Both the position numbers and the translations under genes were made by a program. Shown here piece by piece: positions 33,203 through 44,954 of a stretch of 64,000 nucleotides of DNA. The stretch's first letter is position 1, and each line of letters begins with the position of its first letter. Under the pieces are notes generated by a model. The model saw nothing but the letters and a program-made list of their open reading frames with translations. It was not told the DNA's origin and did not search any database. The stretch is from Zea mays (taxonomy: Eukaryota > Streptophyta > Magnoliopsida > Poales > Poaceae), in assembly GCF_902167145.1 (NCBI RefSeq), contig NC_050097.1:43818095-43882094 (forward strand), written 5' to 3'.

Positions 33203-33562
33203 ATGCCACTAGTTTTTTAAATGTTAGTATAGATTAGAAGTAGTATAATGAAATAATGTAGTAGTAGTTAGTAGTATAGGGTAGTGAAATGTAATGTAGT
33301 AGTAGTAGGGAAAGCATCAACTCATAACGAGTTGATTTGTAAGTTTCGTAGCTTCCTTTTATAATGAAAAGTGATTTCGCTCTGCTTCTGTATGTGTTAT
33401 GCTGCTTTTTCGCTGTACGCCAATCAATGCGTGAGGAGTATCTGTGATCATTAAATCACACTTCTGATTGCCCTTTTGTCATGATAGCGCTTTGGTGGTT
33501 GCGTCCGAGTCATCCGAAATCCCATCGTTGCCTTAGGAATGCCGGCCGAGTTACGATAAGTC

Positions 33563-33955
33563 GTGTCGGTGTTTTTAGAGGTAATCAGCCGAGTGATTAA
33601 TGGCAACATCGGTGTTTTAGAGGTAACAGCCGAGTAATTGACGGCAATGCCGGCATTTTAGAGGTAATAGCCGAGTGATTGACGACACATCAGCATTTTA
33701 GAGGTAACGGTCGAGTGACTTATTGTGATGTCGGCGTTTTAGAGGTAACAGCCGAGTGATTGACGGCACATCGGCGTTTTAGAGGTAACGGCCGAGTGAC
33801 TTATTGTGATGTCGGCGTTTTAGAGATAACAACCGAGTGATTGATGGTGATGTCGGTGTTTTAGAGGTAACAGCCGAGTTAGAATGGGCCGCGTCGGCCG
33901 TTTTGGAAATAATAGCCGAGGGATGACATGGCATGCCAGCATTTTCTAAAAATAA
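33563..33955. repeat. About 41-bp tandem array in element E
   Basis: The core GTTTTAGAGGTAACAGCCGAG recurs with starts at about 33574, 33616, 33657, 33697, 33738, 33778, 33819 and 33860, so the period is 40-42 bp. A further diverged unit follows near 33900. The array ends about 180 bp upstream of the start of the large antisense gene, so it may lie in its promoter region. Confidence 0.85.
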
Positions 33956-34130
33956 CCGTCGAGTGATGACTGGGTGCTTTCTGGAAACGGTATCTGGCCC
34001 AAGAAAACCCCATATGTATTTCATTGTAGCGCGCCTCTGCTTTCTATGCCCTAGTTCTTGCTTTTCTGCATCCAATCTTTCTTTGCGCCCGTGCGATATT
34101 GCTTCCGTTCCGCTCGCCAGCAAGATAGAG

Positions 34131-37100
34131 ATGGCGCCCAAGCGGAAAGCATCAAGTTCATTCGTTGTTGTTATTCCCCCCATCGATCCCAACAGCCAGT
34201 TGCCTTTCGCAGGTAACCATATGTCTGTTGTTTCTGAGTCTGATCTTCTCCATCTCGTGTCTATCAGAGTTCTTCCTCCGAAGGAGCTCTGTTCTTGGCG
34301 GATTTGTCGTGGGGTTACTGTTCCAACAGAGGACACCCACGAGTCCGTTGTATATGTTCCTTTTCTTCTCCGCGGTCTTGCTCTTCCTGTTTCCCCCTTT
34401 TTCCGCGGTCTCCTTGATTTCTACCACTTGAATCTGACCCATCTGAACCCTAATTCCATTCTGCAAATCTCCATCTTTGTTCATTTATGTGAGGCTTTTC
34501 TCGGCATCCTGCCACACTTTGGACTGTGGAAATATTTGTATCACTGTCGGCCTGGGATGGCCGGAGGTTAGCATCAGCTGGTGGGGGGCGTGAGCTTGGA
34601 GATGCGCCGCGGAAGGAAGACTGATTATCTCGACATCCCCCTCAAGGACAGCATTAAAGGATGGCGCTTGGAGTGGTTTATTGTTGAGAATCATGGAAAT
34701 TCTCTCCCCCCACGGTCAGGGAGATAGCCGTATGTTCGCACTCCGAGCTGGACCGAATCCCCCACAGACCAGGATGTGGCCGAAGCAGGAGTTCTGCTAG
34801 CTGAAGTTGGTTTGTTGAAGGAGAGGGGTCTGACTGCAGAAGCTGTGGTTGCTGACTTTGTCTTCAAGAATATTCAGCCATTGAAGGATAGGGCATACCC
34901 GGCCTACCTGTACCGAGGCCTAGCTGACTCCACCCGGGCTACCAATAGAAGAATTCCTGCTGTGGATTTGGTGAGCCGGCTTGAAATGATACTTAGGGGC
35001 AAGGTGTCAAATGTTGGTGCCCCTATTGCTTACTCGGCCTGGAACTTGCCTCCTTCCAAGACCTTTACTCAATGCGTGTCAAATCCTCCTGCTGGTGATG
35101 GCGGTTTGGGCCTTAGAGTGAGACCCTCTGCCGAAGAAGTTAGTGCTTTGGTTGCTTTGCTTGGAGAAATTCCTGATGATGAATGGCAGGTTCATTTTGA
35201 GGTGCCTTTGGATCCCAGTGATGCAGAGATAAGTGCTATGCTTGATATGTTAGCCGAGGATTCTTCTGATACCACCCCTGCTGGAACATTGGCAGTGGCG
35301 CCTCTCGCAGAAGCTAGTAAAACCTTGGACATTTAGAGGCCTGCCGGTGCTCGCCCGAAATGCCCTTGCCGAGCCAGTCAACCTGCTCCTCCTGCTGATG
35401 GGCAGAAAAAGAAGAAAAGACGTCTTCGCCGTGTGTCTAGCTTGGATCGGGATGCTGGTCCTTCGGCTCCTGCTGCTGAGGAAGTGCCCGTGCCTGAATT
35501 TACTGAGGCTGATCCCAATGGGTGTGACCAATCTAGTGCTGATCCCAATGGGTGTACTGTCCGTGTTGTTGATGAAAATGAGGAGGAAGAAGAAGATGAA
35601 ATCCCTCTGATTCGGAAGAACAGTCGGCGCTACATAGCCAGTGGGGAAAGTAGTGGAGTGCCTTCTCCTACTTTGTCTTCCCTCGTTGGTCTGCAAGAAT
35701 TATCTCTGGCGGACTTTGATCAGACTCTTGAAGACATGGTTCCAGAAGATCTTTTATCAGAACCGGCAGATGGTGGCGTGATGGATGTTTGTGTTGATGT
35801 GCTCGACGCCGGGTTGGGGTCATCCCGGGCAGCGTCCCGCGCCTCATCAACCTTGGAGCGCGGTCTTGAGGGTCAGGAAGCTGACTTGGATTGTCCTGCT
35901 CCCATGGAAGTGACTGAGGACCTTCAGCCTTAGAGGTGGCTGCCGTAGAGAACTCGGCCCTCAAGGATGGTGTTGGCACTCACCCAGCCCCCGAGGGTGT
36001 TGCCGGGGATGATTCGGCTCGGGTGGGTAGCGCAAGCTGCGACCCAGCCCCCGAGGGTGTTGCCGGAGACGATCCGGCTCGAATGGGTAGCGCAAACTAT
36101 GACCCAGCCCCCAAGGGTGTCCGAGCGGGGTCTCCCTCTTGTACTTCCATGGATGTTCACGTAGGGTCTCCTCCACACTCTGGTTGCATGGTGGTAGCCC
36201 AAGCCTTTGGTCAAGGAGCCGCTTTAGAGGCTAGCGTTCCTGACGACAAAGTTTTGGGCTCTACTGATGACACTGAATTGGTTCCTGCTGGTTCATTGCA
36301 AGTTGCTCCGGGTGGTGATCCTTCGCCGAGCCGTCAATTGATTTCTCATGATTTGGGGGTCCCCTCATTCTTCTCCAACCTCCAGGTACTATGGTCTATT
36401 CTAGTCTGACTTTTACACCGGATGAACTGCTGTCATTATACTCATCTGTTCTCAATATCAGGCATTGGTGGACGGGATGGCTAGTCAGCTGAAGTTGCAG
36501 GGTGCTTCTGTTCCAGAAAGAGCTTCGTCTCTGGCACGTTGGAATCTGGTGCTGCTTCAACAGCGTGTTTCTGATTTAGAGGCGGCGAATGCTGGTTAGT
36601 GTTTTTCTGCTTCCTTTCGTCTACCTTATTAAACTGCTTCTTAATTTAACCCTTTTGCTTGACTGTTTCTCGCTAGATATGACTCGGCAGTTTTCTGTTC
36701 TTGAAGAGAAACATTCTCAAAGTCAGGCTGAACTGGTCCGACGGTGCTCTGATTTTGAGGAAAAGTATTCCCAAAGCCAGTCTGAGCTGGCCCAGGTTTC
36801 TGCTGCTCTGAATGATGCTAACATGCTGAATTCTACTCTCCGCGCTCAGCTCAATTCTGAAAAGGTGACCTATGAATCTGTGCTTTGTTTTTGCCGTGTT
36901 CTTATTGCTTGCTTGATGTTTGAAGAAGCTGATCCTTGTTTGCAGGAAGAAAATCGTGCCCTTGTTACTTCTCGGGACAATCTTGACAAGCTATATCGTG
37001 ACTCTAGCAACTCGTTGACCATCTTGGAGAGGAGTCATCGCTTCACCATGGAGGAGTTAGACAATCATCGTTGTAAGCTGCAGGAATCCTTGGACGACGT

Positions 37101-37407
37101 GATCCGTCTCAGGCAGTCGATATCGGCTAAAGATGCTGTCATCAAGGAACTGCGTGCTTCCAAGAAGTCCATCACCCAGGAGCTAGAAACTGCTCAGTTG
37201 GTTGTCAAGGTTGCTGAAGAAACTTCCGCTACTCTGAGGGCCCAGCGTGACAGAGCCATGGATAAAGCCATTCGCGCAGGGCGGATCTTGATGAGGAGGC
37301 CTGGTGTGATTGTTCCCGACGACATAAGGGCTGATGTGAATGCTGCTCCTGATTCCTCAAGTCGCCCTTCTTCGTCGGTTGCTCCTGAGAAGAATGTTCC
37401 AAAATAG
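34131..37407 (+). pseudogene. Four-exon antisense gene of element E, resembling the 'putative gypsy type transposon' domain family
   Basis: The likely start is the ATG at 34131. Exon 1 runs to 36385, exon 2 36462-36594, exon 3 36677-36864, exon 4 36946-37407; all three introns (76, 82, 81 bp) have GT...AG ends and join in frame. The N-terminal 150 residues, with LPVSPFFRGLLDFYHL and LNPNSILQISIFVHLCEAFLG, resemble the plant domain annotated as putative gypsy type transposon (Transposase_28); this is by memory. The middle is acidic and holds a 20-residue triplicate repeat. Exons 2-4 code a long coiled coil. In-frame TAG codons at 34569, 34725 and 35334 and a frameshift near 35930 break this copy. 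It runs antisense to gag-pol. Extra antisense ORFs are known in Tat-group elements; their role is unknown. Confidence 0.65.
35984..36138 (+). repeat. 60-bp coding repeat (about 2.5 copies) in the antisense gene
   Basis: The block starting CCCAGCCCCCGAGGGTGT recurs at exactly 60-bp steps (35983, 36043, 36103). A multiple of three keeps the frame, giving a 20-residue unit beginning DPAPEGVAGDD. Confidence 0.85.
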
Positions 37408-37674
37408 AAAAACATTGCGTGCTTTGAGCGCGCGGTTATCGTGCTCGGATATTTTGTTAGAGGACACCTGCTTGATATTTGAATGCTACTGTTATTCTCC
37501 TATTGTTTAGAATTCGAGAGTATCACATTTTGCAGAAGTAAAATGCTATGTGATGATTTTGAGACTTCTTCATGGGACATAGAAGCCGCCCCTAGATGAG
37601 TAACTGTATGCACGCCGAGTGTGCTGCGCCAGTTTAAGTTAGTATTAACTCAAACCGACCACTCTTTCTTAGTG

Positions 37675-38132
37675 TCCTTCCCGAGTTAAACAACTGCGAG
37701 TATGTGGCACCGTCTTAAGTCATTGCCGACTTAAGCCGATCGCTCAGTTAGCAGGGCATAGTGGTTACCCCGAGTTAAGTAAGCGCGAGCATGTTGCATC
37801 GTCTTAAGTCGTTGCCGACTTAAGCCGATTGCTCCGCTAGCAGGGCATAGTGGTCACCCTGAGTTAAGTAAGCGTGAGCATGTTGCACCGTCTTAAGTCG
37901 TTGCCGACTTAAGCCGATTGCTCCGTTAGCAGGGCATAGTGGTCACCCTGAGTTAAGTAAGCGCGAGCATGTGGCACCGTCTTAAGTCGTTGCCGACTTA
38001 AGCCGATTGCTCTGCTAGTAGGGCATAGTGGTCACCCCGAGTTAAGTAAGCGCGAGCATGTGGCACCGTCTTAAGTCGTTGCCAACTTAAGTCGATTGCT
38101 CCGTTAGCAGGGCATAGTGGTCACCCCGAGTC
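37675..38132. repeat. 89-bp tandem array with built-in hairpins in element E
   Basis: GCAGGGCATAGTGG recurs at 37751, 37840, 37929, 38018 and 38107, giving an exact 89-bp period. Each unit contains CTTAAGTCG-TTGC-CGACTTAAG, a 9-bp perfect stem with a 4-base loop; the last unit has a change in it. The array lies between the 3' ends of the antisense gene (37407) and of the gypsy integrase (about 38240, opposite strand), so it separates two convergent genes. Confidence 0.9.
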
Positions 38133-38239
38133 AAGTAAGAATGCAGGTCGACCATGAACAATTATGAGTATTCTTGAGGTCTCTCTATTGATGATATATT
38201 TCCAGTTTATAGAGTACATTGTCGTCCCGATAGCTTTTG

Positions 38240-40044
38240 AAATACAGCTAGGGGTAAAACTTCCTGAGGTGTTCTATGTTCCACGAGTTCCCAATTTCCG
38301 TGTCGTCCATTTGAGTGAGACGATATGATCCCGGCCGAGTGACCTCTGCTACTATGAATGGTCCTTCCCATAGAGGTGACAACTTGTGCCGTCCCTCCCC
38401 CGTTAGAATTCAGCGGAGGACGAGGTCTCCCACTGCGAAGGATCGACATCGCATGGTCTTATCGTGATAACGCCTCAAAGTTTGCTGGTACCGTGCTGAT
38501 TGAATTACCGTGTTCAGCCGTTCTTCTTCGAGTACATCAACATCCTCCAGCTTGGTAGCCTCGGCTTCTGCTATGCTTTCAAAGACCAACCTTGGCGCCC
38601 CAAACTTGAGGTCAGCAGGTAGTACTGCCTCTGACCCGTAGACCATGAAGAAAGGAGTATTTCCATGCAGAGCTCGACTAGGTTGAGTTCTTAGGCTCCA
38701 AACGACATAGGGCAACTCCCTTATCCACTTTCCTGTGAACTTTTCATTTTTATCGAAGACTTTTTTCCTGAGTGCCTCTAATATCGTTCCGTTAGCTCGT
38801 TCAACCTGCCCGTTGGCTCTTGGGTGTGCCACCGAAGCATATTTGATCTGAATGCTCTTTTGCTCGCAGAAATCGAAGAACTCTGAACTTGTGAAGTTGG
38901 ATCCTAGGTCAGTTATGATACTATTCGGTATCCCGAATCTGAATATTATGTCTTGTATGAATTCCACGGCCTTAGCTGAAGTTAAAGAAGCAATGGGTTT
39001 GAACTCTATCCATTTAGTGAATTTGTCGATTGCTACCAGTATATGAGTGTATCCTCCTTGAGCTTTCTTGAAAGGCCCAATCATATCCACTCCCCAGCAT
39101 GCGAATGGCCAAGTTACTGGTATGGTCTGTAGTTGCTGCGCTGGTAGATGTTGTTGCTTTGACAAGTACTGGCAGGCTTCGTACCTCTGAACTAACTCGG
39201 CTGCATCACTTTTTGTTGTTGGCCAATAGAATCCCGACCTGAAGACCTTCCCAACTAGTGTCTTAGATGCTGCGTGTATTCCACATTGCCCAGCATGGAC
39301 CTCATCCAGAAGTTGCTTCCCCATAGATGAGAGAATGCATTTCATGAGGACGCCCGACGCACCCCTTCTGTATAGTGTCTCCCCAATGAGTGTGTAGTGA
39401 GCTGACTGTCTAGCGATGCGCTCGGCTGCATTTTTGTCATCTGGTTCTTCTTCATTCTTTATATATCTGATGATCGGCCTCCTCCAGTCATCAGAATCTA
39501 ACTCTGGTTGGCTCACGGTATTACATTCTTCTGCCTGATCCAGTGAGATGCTCGGGCGTGGTATTTCTTGTACGAAGACTCCAGGTGGGACCTGAGTTCG
39601 ATTGGATCCTAGCTTGGACAATACATCAGCTGCCGTGTTTCGATCTCTCTCTACATGATGGAATTCCAGACCTTCAAATTTATCTTCTAGTTTCCGGACG
39701 GCGGTGCAGTATTTTCCCATTGAATCACTCGAACAGTCCCATTCTTTGTTTATCTGGCTTATGACTACCAGAGAATCTCTGTATAACATCAGTCTCTTGA
39801 TGCCCAGTGATATAGCAATGTTCAGTCCATGAATCAGAGCTTCATATTCGGCTGCATTGTTAGAGGCTGGAAATAACAACTGGAGGGCATATCTGAGGTG
39901 CTCGCCTCCAGGTGCGGTAAAGAGGATCCCTGCGCCTGCTCCCTGTAGCTTTAACGAGCCATCAAAATACATTCGCCATACTTCTGCGGTTTTTGGGTTA
40001 TCTGGTACTTGTTGTTCAGTCCATTCTGATACGAAATCAACCAA
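38240..40044 (-). pseudogene. RNase H (second) and integrase of element E
   Basis: On the minus strand an RNase H-like domain (MYFDGSLKLQGAGAG, NNAAEYEALIHGL) comes first. The HHCC region follows, then the integrase core with D in GVDMIGPF, D in ITDLGSNF and E in GQVERANG. The C-terminal part (WEGPF, SWNIEHLRKFYP) continues past 38410, where the long frame ends, to about 38240 in a shifted frame. There is no chromodomain. The second CXXC-type Cys in the HHCC region is replaced (CQYLS in place of CQxCx), so zinc binding is probably lost. Confidence 0.8.
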
Positions 40045-40107
40045 TGCTTGAGTTTTGATGGCGGTGCGAGGTTGAAATTCAAGGTCATGAGATCCCAGCT
40101 CGCAGGC

Positions 40108-41369
40108 TCACTTGGCTATTCTGCCGATGGCTTCCTTATTATGAAGAATATCCCCTATCGGAAAACCAGTGATTACTATGACTTTGTGGTCGTCAAAGTA
40201 GTGACGTAGTTTGCGTGCAGTTAGAAGTACTGCATATAATAGCTTCTGAACTTGAGGATATTTTTTCTTCGAGGGACCCAGAACTTCACTGATGAAATAA
40301 ACAGGATGTTGCACTGGGTAGGCATGTCCTTCCTCTGCTAGCTCGACTACCAACGCGGTGCTCACCACGTGAGTCGTGCAAGAGATATATAGCAGCAAAT
40401 CTTCAGCTGGTTGAGTCGACGTGGCTCGTCGTGGCGGTTTCAGCACTGGTGGTGTTGTCAAGAACTTTTTTAATGTTTCTAGGGCTTCCTGTGCTTCTGA
40501 AGTCCACTGAAACTTGTCCACCTTCTTGAGTAACTTATAAAATGGTAAGTCTTTTTCTCCTAGCCTGGATATGAATCTGCTCAGGGCTGCCATACACCCG
40601 GTAAGTCTTTGAACCTTCTTTTGTGATCGCGGTGCCTCCATCTTCATGATGGCTTCGATCTTCTCCGGATTAGCTTCAATTCCCTGGTGGCTAACAATAA
40701 ACCCGAGTAACTTTCCTGCTGGTACCCCGAAGACACATTTTTCGGGATTAAGCTTCCATCGATATTGTCGTAGACTGTTGAAAACCAGTTGTAGATCTTC
40801 AATGAAATTTTCTGAATTTTCTGTTTTGATTACCACATCATCCACATAAGCTTCCACACGCTTGCCCCAGTGATCGGCTAAGCATGTTTGAATGGCTCTC
40901 TGATAAGTCGCTCCAGCGTTTTTGAGGCCGAACGACATGGAGGTATAGCAGAAAGCACCGAATGGAGTGATGAACGCTGTTTTTCCTCGTCTTCTTTTGC
41001 CAAGCTAATCTGATGATACCCGGAATAGCAATCCAAGAAAGACAGCACAGAACATCCAGCGGTGGAATCTACCACCTGATCTATCCTGGGGAGCCCGAAG
41101 GGATCCTTTGGACAGTGTTTGTTGAGATCCGTATAGTCGACGCACATGCGCCAATCCACTTTATTCTTTTTTAGTACAAGAACAGGGTTGGCTAACCACT
41201 CGGGATGTAACACTTCTCTAATAAATCCAGCCGCGACCAAGCGAGTCAGCTCGATGCGAATGGCCTCTCTCTTGTCGGGCGTGAAACGACGTAATTTTTG
41301 CCGAATCGGCCTCGCCTGGGGATAGACCTTCAATTTGTGCTCGGCCAGTTCTCTCGGGACTGCCGGCAT
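40108..41369 (-). pseudogene. Reverse transcriptase and first RNase H of element E
   Basis: RT motifs are DWRMCVDYTDLNKHCPKD, SFLDCYSGYHQI, FGLKNAGATYQRA and the catalytic YVDD. A frameshift near 40940-40990 separates the fingers from the palm. RNase H with the PVYFISEVL and KKYPQVQKL motifs follows in the frame ending at 40108. The enzyme would copy element RNA into DNA in the particle. Confidence 0.85.
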
Positions 41370-41432
41370 ATCCGCAGGTTGCCATGCGAATACGTCTCGG
41401 TTATCTTGCAGGAACTGGACGAGCGCGCCTTC

Positions 41433-42158
41433 CTATTTGACATCCAGGCTGGAGCTGATGATGGCAGTCTTGCGTTCGTCAGCAAACCCGAGGTTGATCC
41501 TTTTGGTTTCTTCGGTCGGCCGCATAGAGGTCGCGGCTTGTGCTTCATTTGCGGGTACCGTGAGGTCTTCCTCAGGCTTAGAGTTTGCCTGTACGGAAGA
41601 AGTCACCGATGGTTTGGTGGTGAGGGCCGCCTGGATGGCCACTCGGAAACATTTCGCGGCGCCTTGGAAGTCAGCGCGCACAGTTATGATTCCTTGCGGC
41701 CCTGGCATCTTCAATATCATGTATGTGTAATGCGGAATGGCCATGCATTTTGCCAATCTCGGCCTCCCAATGATGGCGTTGTACCCTAGGTCGAAGTTCA
41801 CCACTTCGAACCTTAGGAACTCGGTTCTGTAGTTCTCCGGAGTTCCGAAGGTGACTGGCATGTAGATGTGGCCCAGCGGGTATTCTCCTTCAGTCAGCAC
41901 GATGCCGAAGAAAGGAGTATCTGACTCGTGGAGCTCCTTGAGGTGAACTCCCAAGCCTTGGAGTGTCCGGGGGAAGGTGACGTTGATGTTGCTCCCCCCG
42001 TCCACTAATACCTTCTTCACCCTGCTCTCTCGGATCACCGGATCGACGAGGAGCGGGTATTTGCCCGGGTGGTCGAAGTTGAGCCATTGATCTGCCCGAG
42101 TGAAGGTGATCGGGTGCTCCGACCATCGGTACGGAGTGGGAGGACCGGTGGTCGCCAC
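41433..42158 (-). pseudogene. Aspartic protease region of element E
   Basis: A 241-codon frame with the active-site block V-D-G-G-S-N-I-N and the later ...YNAIIGRPRLAK motif (equivalent to ILGRxW). Both C and E have D-G-G where classical retropepsins have D-S/T-G, as is common in this gypsy group. RT follows in another frame 60 bp downstream. Confidence 0.75.
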
Positions 42159-42281
42159 CAGTATTTGGTGATCGTTGAGCTTTTGCTGTCTTCTGTTCTC
42201 CTGCGATCCGTGTCCGCCGAAGATGATGTTGACCTCTCCGTCGACGCGCGGGAAGGCTCCACCTCCTCCCTCCTCCTGTTG

Positions 42282-44279
42282 CTAGGGTTGTCGCGGTTCT
42301 CCTGGTCCTCCCTGCGGCGGAGGAGGAGGTAGAGGTTGGAAGGGTCGGTCGTGCCCGACGGAGTGCTTGAAGTCTCTGCAGTTCCGAAGGGTGTGGCGCA
42401 TATCCTTGTGGTACGGGCACTGGGCGTCGAGGATGTCGTCCAACGTGTGTTTGCCTCCACGAGGTCCTCCCCGGGCGCGAGAGGCGGGTGGTCCGGCGGC
42501 GTGAACTTCTTCGCGAGGCCTCTTCTCCCAGCGTTTGTCGGGTTGGTGGTTCGTATCGCGTCGTGGTGTTGCGGGCGCAGGCTTCGCTCCTCCGATGAGG
42601 TCCTGAGCTCGCTCGTCAGCGGTGATGTAAAGGTCGGCTTCCCGGAACAGTTGCTCGGAGGTAGCCGGCGCCTTCTGTAATATGGCTCGGACGAAGGCCG
42701 AGTCGTTGGATCCTCTGTAGAAGTCCTCGATCACGGCCGCCTCCGTGACCTTGGGGATACGATTTCTCATGGTCTGGAACCTTTTGAGGTACGACCGGGG
42801 AGTTTCGTCCCCCCGGCGCTTGATGGATTTGAGGTCCCATGGTTGCGCTGGTTTGTCGGAGAGGGACTGAAAGTTGGCGGTGAAGCGTCGACTGAAGTCG
42901 CTCCAGTCGTCGATGCAGTGTCGGGGTAGATGTCGCAGCCATTGTAGCGCGTCTTGCCTGAGGACAATGGGTAAGTATGCGGTCATCACGTCCTCAGACG
43001 CCCCAGCAGCTAGAGCAGCGGTGGTGTAGATGACCAGCCAACCTCCTGGATCCTGCTTAGGTTCATATTTGTCGACATTGGATACCTTGAAGTTAGGGGG
43101 CCATTGAATGGCCCTAAGGCGTGGAGTAAGTGCAGACACTCCACACGTGTCTTCCTGTTGTCGGGGATGATGTCTGTCCCGGGGAGGGGAGTGGTTGTCG
43201 TGGTGCCTCGACCGTCCCCGGGTGGTACAGCCAGTTGAGGCCGTTGCTGACTCAGTTCTGGTGGCCTGACTTCGGGCTGGGATGTCGTGGTCCCTGTCGT
43301 ACTCTTCCCGGCGGCGGATCTCATTCTCATGTCGCCGTTCACGCGAGGCATTGATGGAGCTTTGCGTGTCCCGACGACTGTTGATGGCGTGTCGTAGGTC
43401 GTTCGGCGGGTGAGCGAGAGGTAGAAGATGGTTGGTTGCTTGAGTGAACAGTCGTCGATAGCCTTCGGCGTCGGGAGTCCGAGGGAGCCCATCAGCTATC
43501 CGAGCCAGCACCCCTCCGACTTCACTCGGCGTGTTCATGGCTCGGGCGAAGTCGGGGTTCAGGTTGCGCCCGAAGAGTGGATTTTACCGACGTGGCCTTG
43601 CATCCTGCTCGGCTTGTTCCTGAGCTCGTCAGCGATCATGCTGTCAGGAATTCCTTCGTTCCCTGAAGACACGTTCCTCCGGAGTCTCTCCTATCTCTGA
43701 GACCTCGTCTCGAGATACGGGCTGCTCCGGGTCCTGCTCTCCGTCCTCGTGATGTCGCTGGATATTTCGGCGTCGGTTCCTCCGTCGGCGGGATTCCCGC
43801 TGAGGAGGTTCCTCTCCGGGTGCAGTCGGCTCGTCGTCGGAGACAGGGGGTGACTCCACTCTCCCGATGAAGAGGACGTCGGGGTAGAATGGTGCGGCTG
43901 TCGTGGCGGTCTTCTTTCCGTTCTCCTTTGAGGGTGGAGGCACAGAAATAACAACCTGCTTCCTTCCGGTTTTATTTGTTTCTTTTTTCCTTGCGATTTG
44001 TGTCCATTCTTTTGTCGGAGAGGTAGACAGTGGAGTTCTCTGGGTCAGCGGCCCCTCGGCCCCTGGCTTGCTAAAGGCGATCTTTTTTCGGAGCATTGGA
44101 GGTTGTGCTTTTCCCTGCACTACTCCGATATTTTCGGATGTTGCTGAAGGAGACCTCTTCCTTGGCGGGTCTGCGATGCGATGTAGAGTTCCTTCCTCGT
44201 CTGCTATGGATGAGATAGTTCCGAAGCAGAACACGGATCCGGGGCGGAGGGTGATCTTGCGCTGGAAGGTGACGGCCAT
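42282..44279 (-). pseudogene. gag of element E
   Basis: The start at 44279 lies 27 bases after the PBS. The first 211 codons (to 43644) form a basic, Pro-rich region. The main part (43538-42282) has the retrotransposon gag fold with WLRHLPRHCIDDW, FSRRFTANFQSLS and YLKRFQTMRNRIP. It ends with a CX2HX4HX4C knuckle (CPYHKDMRHTLRNC) and Pro-rich sequence. A frame change occurs between 43644 and 43538. Confidence 0.75.
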
Positions 44280-44305
44280 TGAGCTAGCTTAGATCGGCGA
44301 CACAC

Positions 44306-44323
44306 CCCCTACCTGGCGCGCCA
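44306..44323 (-). other. Primer binding site of element E
   Basis: On the minus strand it reads TGGCGCGCCAGGTAGGGG, two bases after the 5' LTR. It begins TGG like other tRNA-complementary sites. tRNA not identified. Confidence 0.7.
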
Positions 44324-44325
44324 GC

Positions 44326-44954
44326 TGTCGGTGTTTTGGGTCCGACCGCACACCCGGGGTTGCCCCTCAAGGTGTTTTTAGGAGTAGGATGGTGTTGCCG
44401 ACTGTAGCTAAATGGTTCGTGCTGGACACACGAGGAACAATGGACAGCGGTTTACAGGTTCGGGCCGCTTTGAAATGCGTAACACCCTACGTCCTAGCGA
44501 GAGTGTTTTACTTGGTGGGTTACAAGAGAGTTCTCTAACCCTGAGAGCGCAGAGAATTGGGTGGGTGGCTAGTAGTGAGTTCGATTGTTCTGAAGGGGTG
44601 CCCCCTAGGCCTTATATATTCGACCGTGGGGCAATACATGCAGATATGATAACAATGTGCACCTAAGAAATAGTGAATTGATTGAGTCTATCTTCCTATA
44701 ATTCCGCCGACTCATCCTCGCTTGGTTCCGCTGTACGGGGTCCCAGCGCGGGAAGGTCGGGTCTCTGTTGTGATTACTCGCTCGAAGTCATTGGGCCGTC
44801 TGGATTCGCGCTGGTCCGGCCTTGTGTCAATCCGCTTCACTGGTCATTCCTCCCCAGGCCCACGAAGGAATGACCTTACGATTTATTGGGCCCTTGGGCC
44901 TTTCGTGAGGTCTTTTATCCTTCTTGTGGACCCGGGGGATATCTGTCTCCCACA
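44326..44954 (-). repeat. 5' LTR of element E (629 bp)
   Basis: Same length and nearly the same sequence as 30958-31586. Its outer edge is followed by CCTAG, then the LINE continues. Confidence 0.92.

Larger units (their letters stand above)
30958..44954 (-). mobile_element. Element E: Tat-like Ty3/gypsy retrotransposon with extra antisense genes
   Basis: Two 629-bp LTRs (30958-31586 and 44326-44954) bound a 12.7-kb interior. Flanking pentamers are CCTGG (30953-30957) and CCTAG (44955-44959), a target duplication with one later change. On the minus strand the order is PBS, gag, protease, RT, RNase H, integrase, a long 3' region, PPT. The 3' region (31600-38200) carries two genes on the opposite (+) strand and tandem arrays. 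The LTRs differ by a modest number of substitutions and no length change. All pol frames are broken, so the copy is not autonomous. Confidence 0.92.

Noticed and set aside
32766..33209. Arg/His/Pro-rich minus-strand frame (147 codons)
   Set aside because: It is the shadow of the acidic Ser/Asp/Gly-rich frame on the plus strand, whose codon pattern and start context are better.
37675..38132. CRISPR-like array
   Set aside because: The repeat is one continuous 89-bp tandem unit, not short repeats with unique spacers, and lies inside a plant gypsy element.
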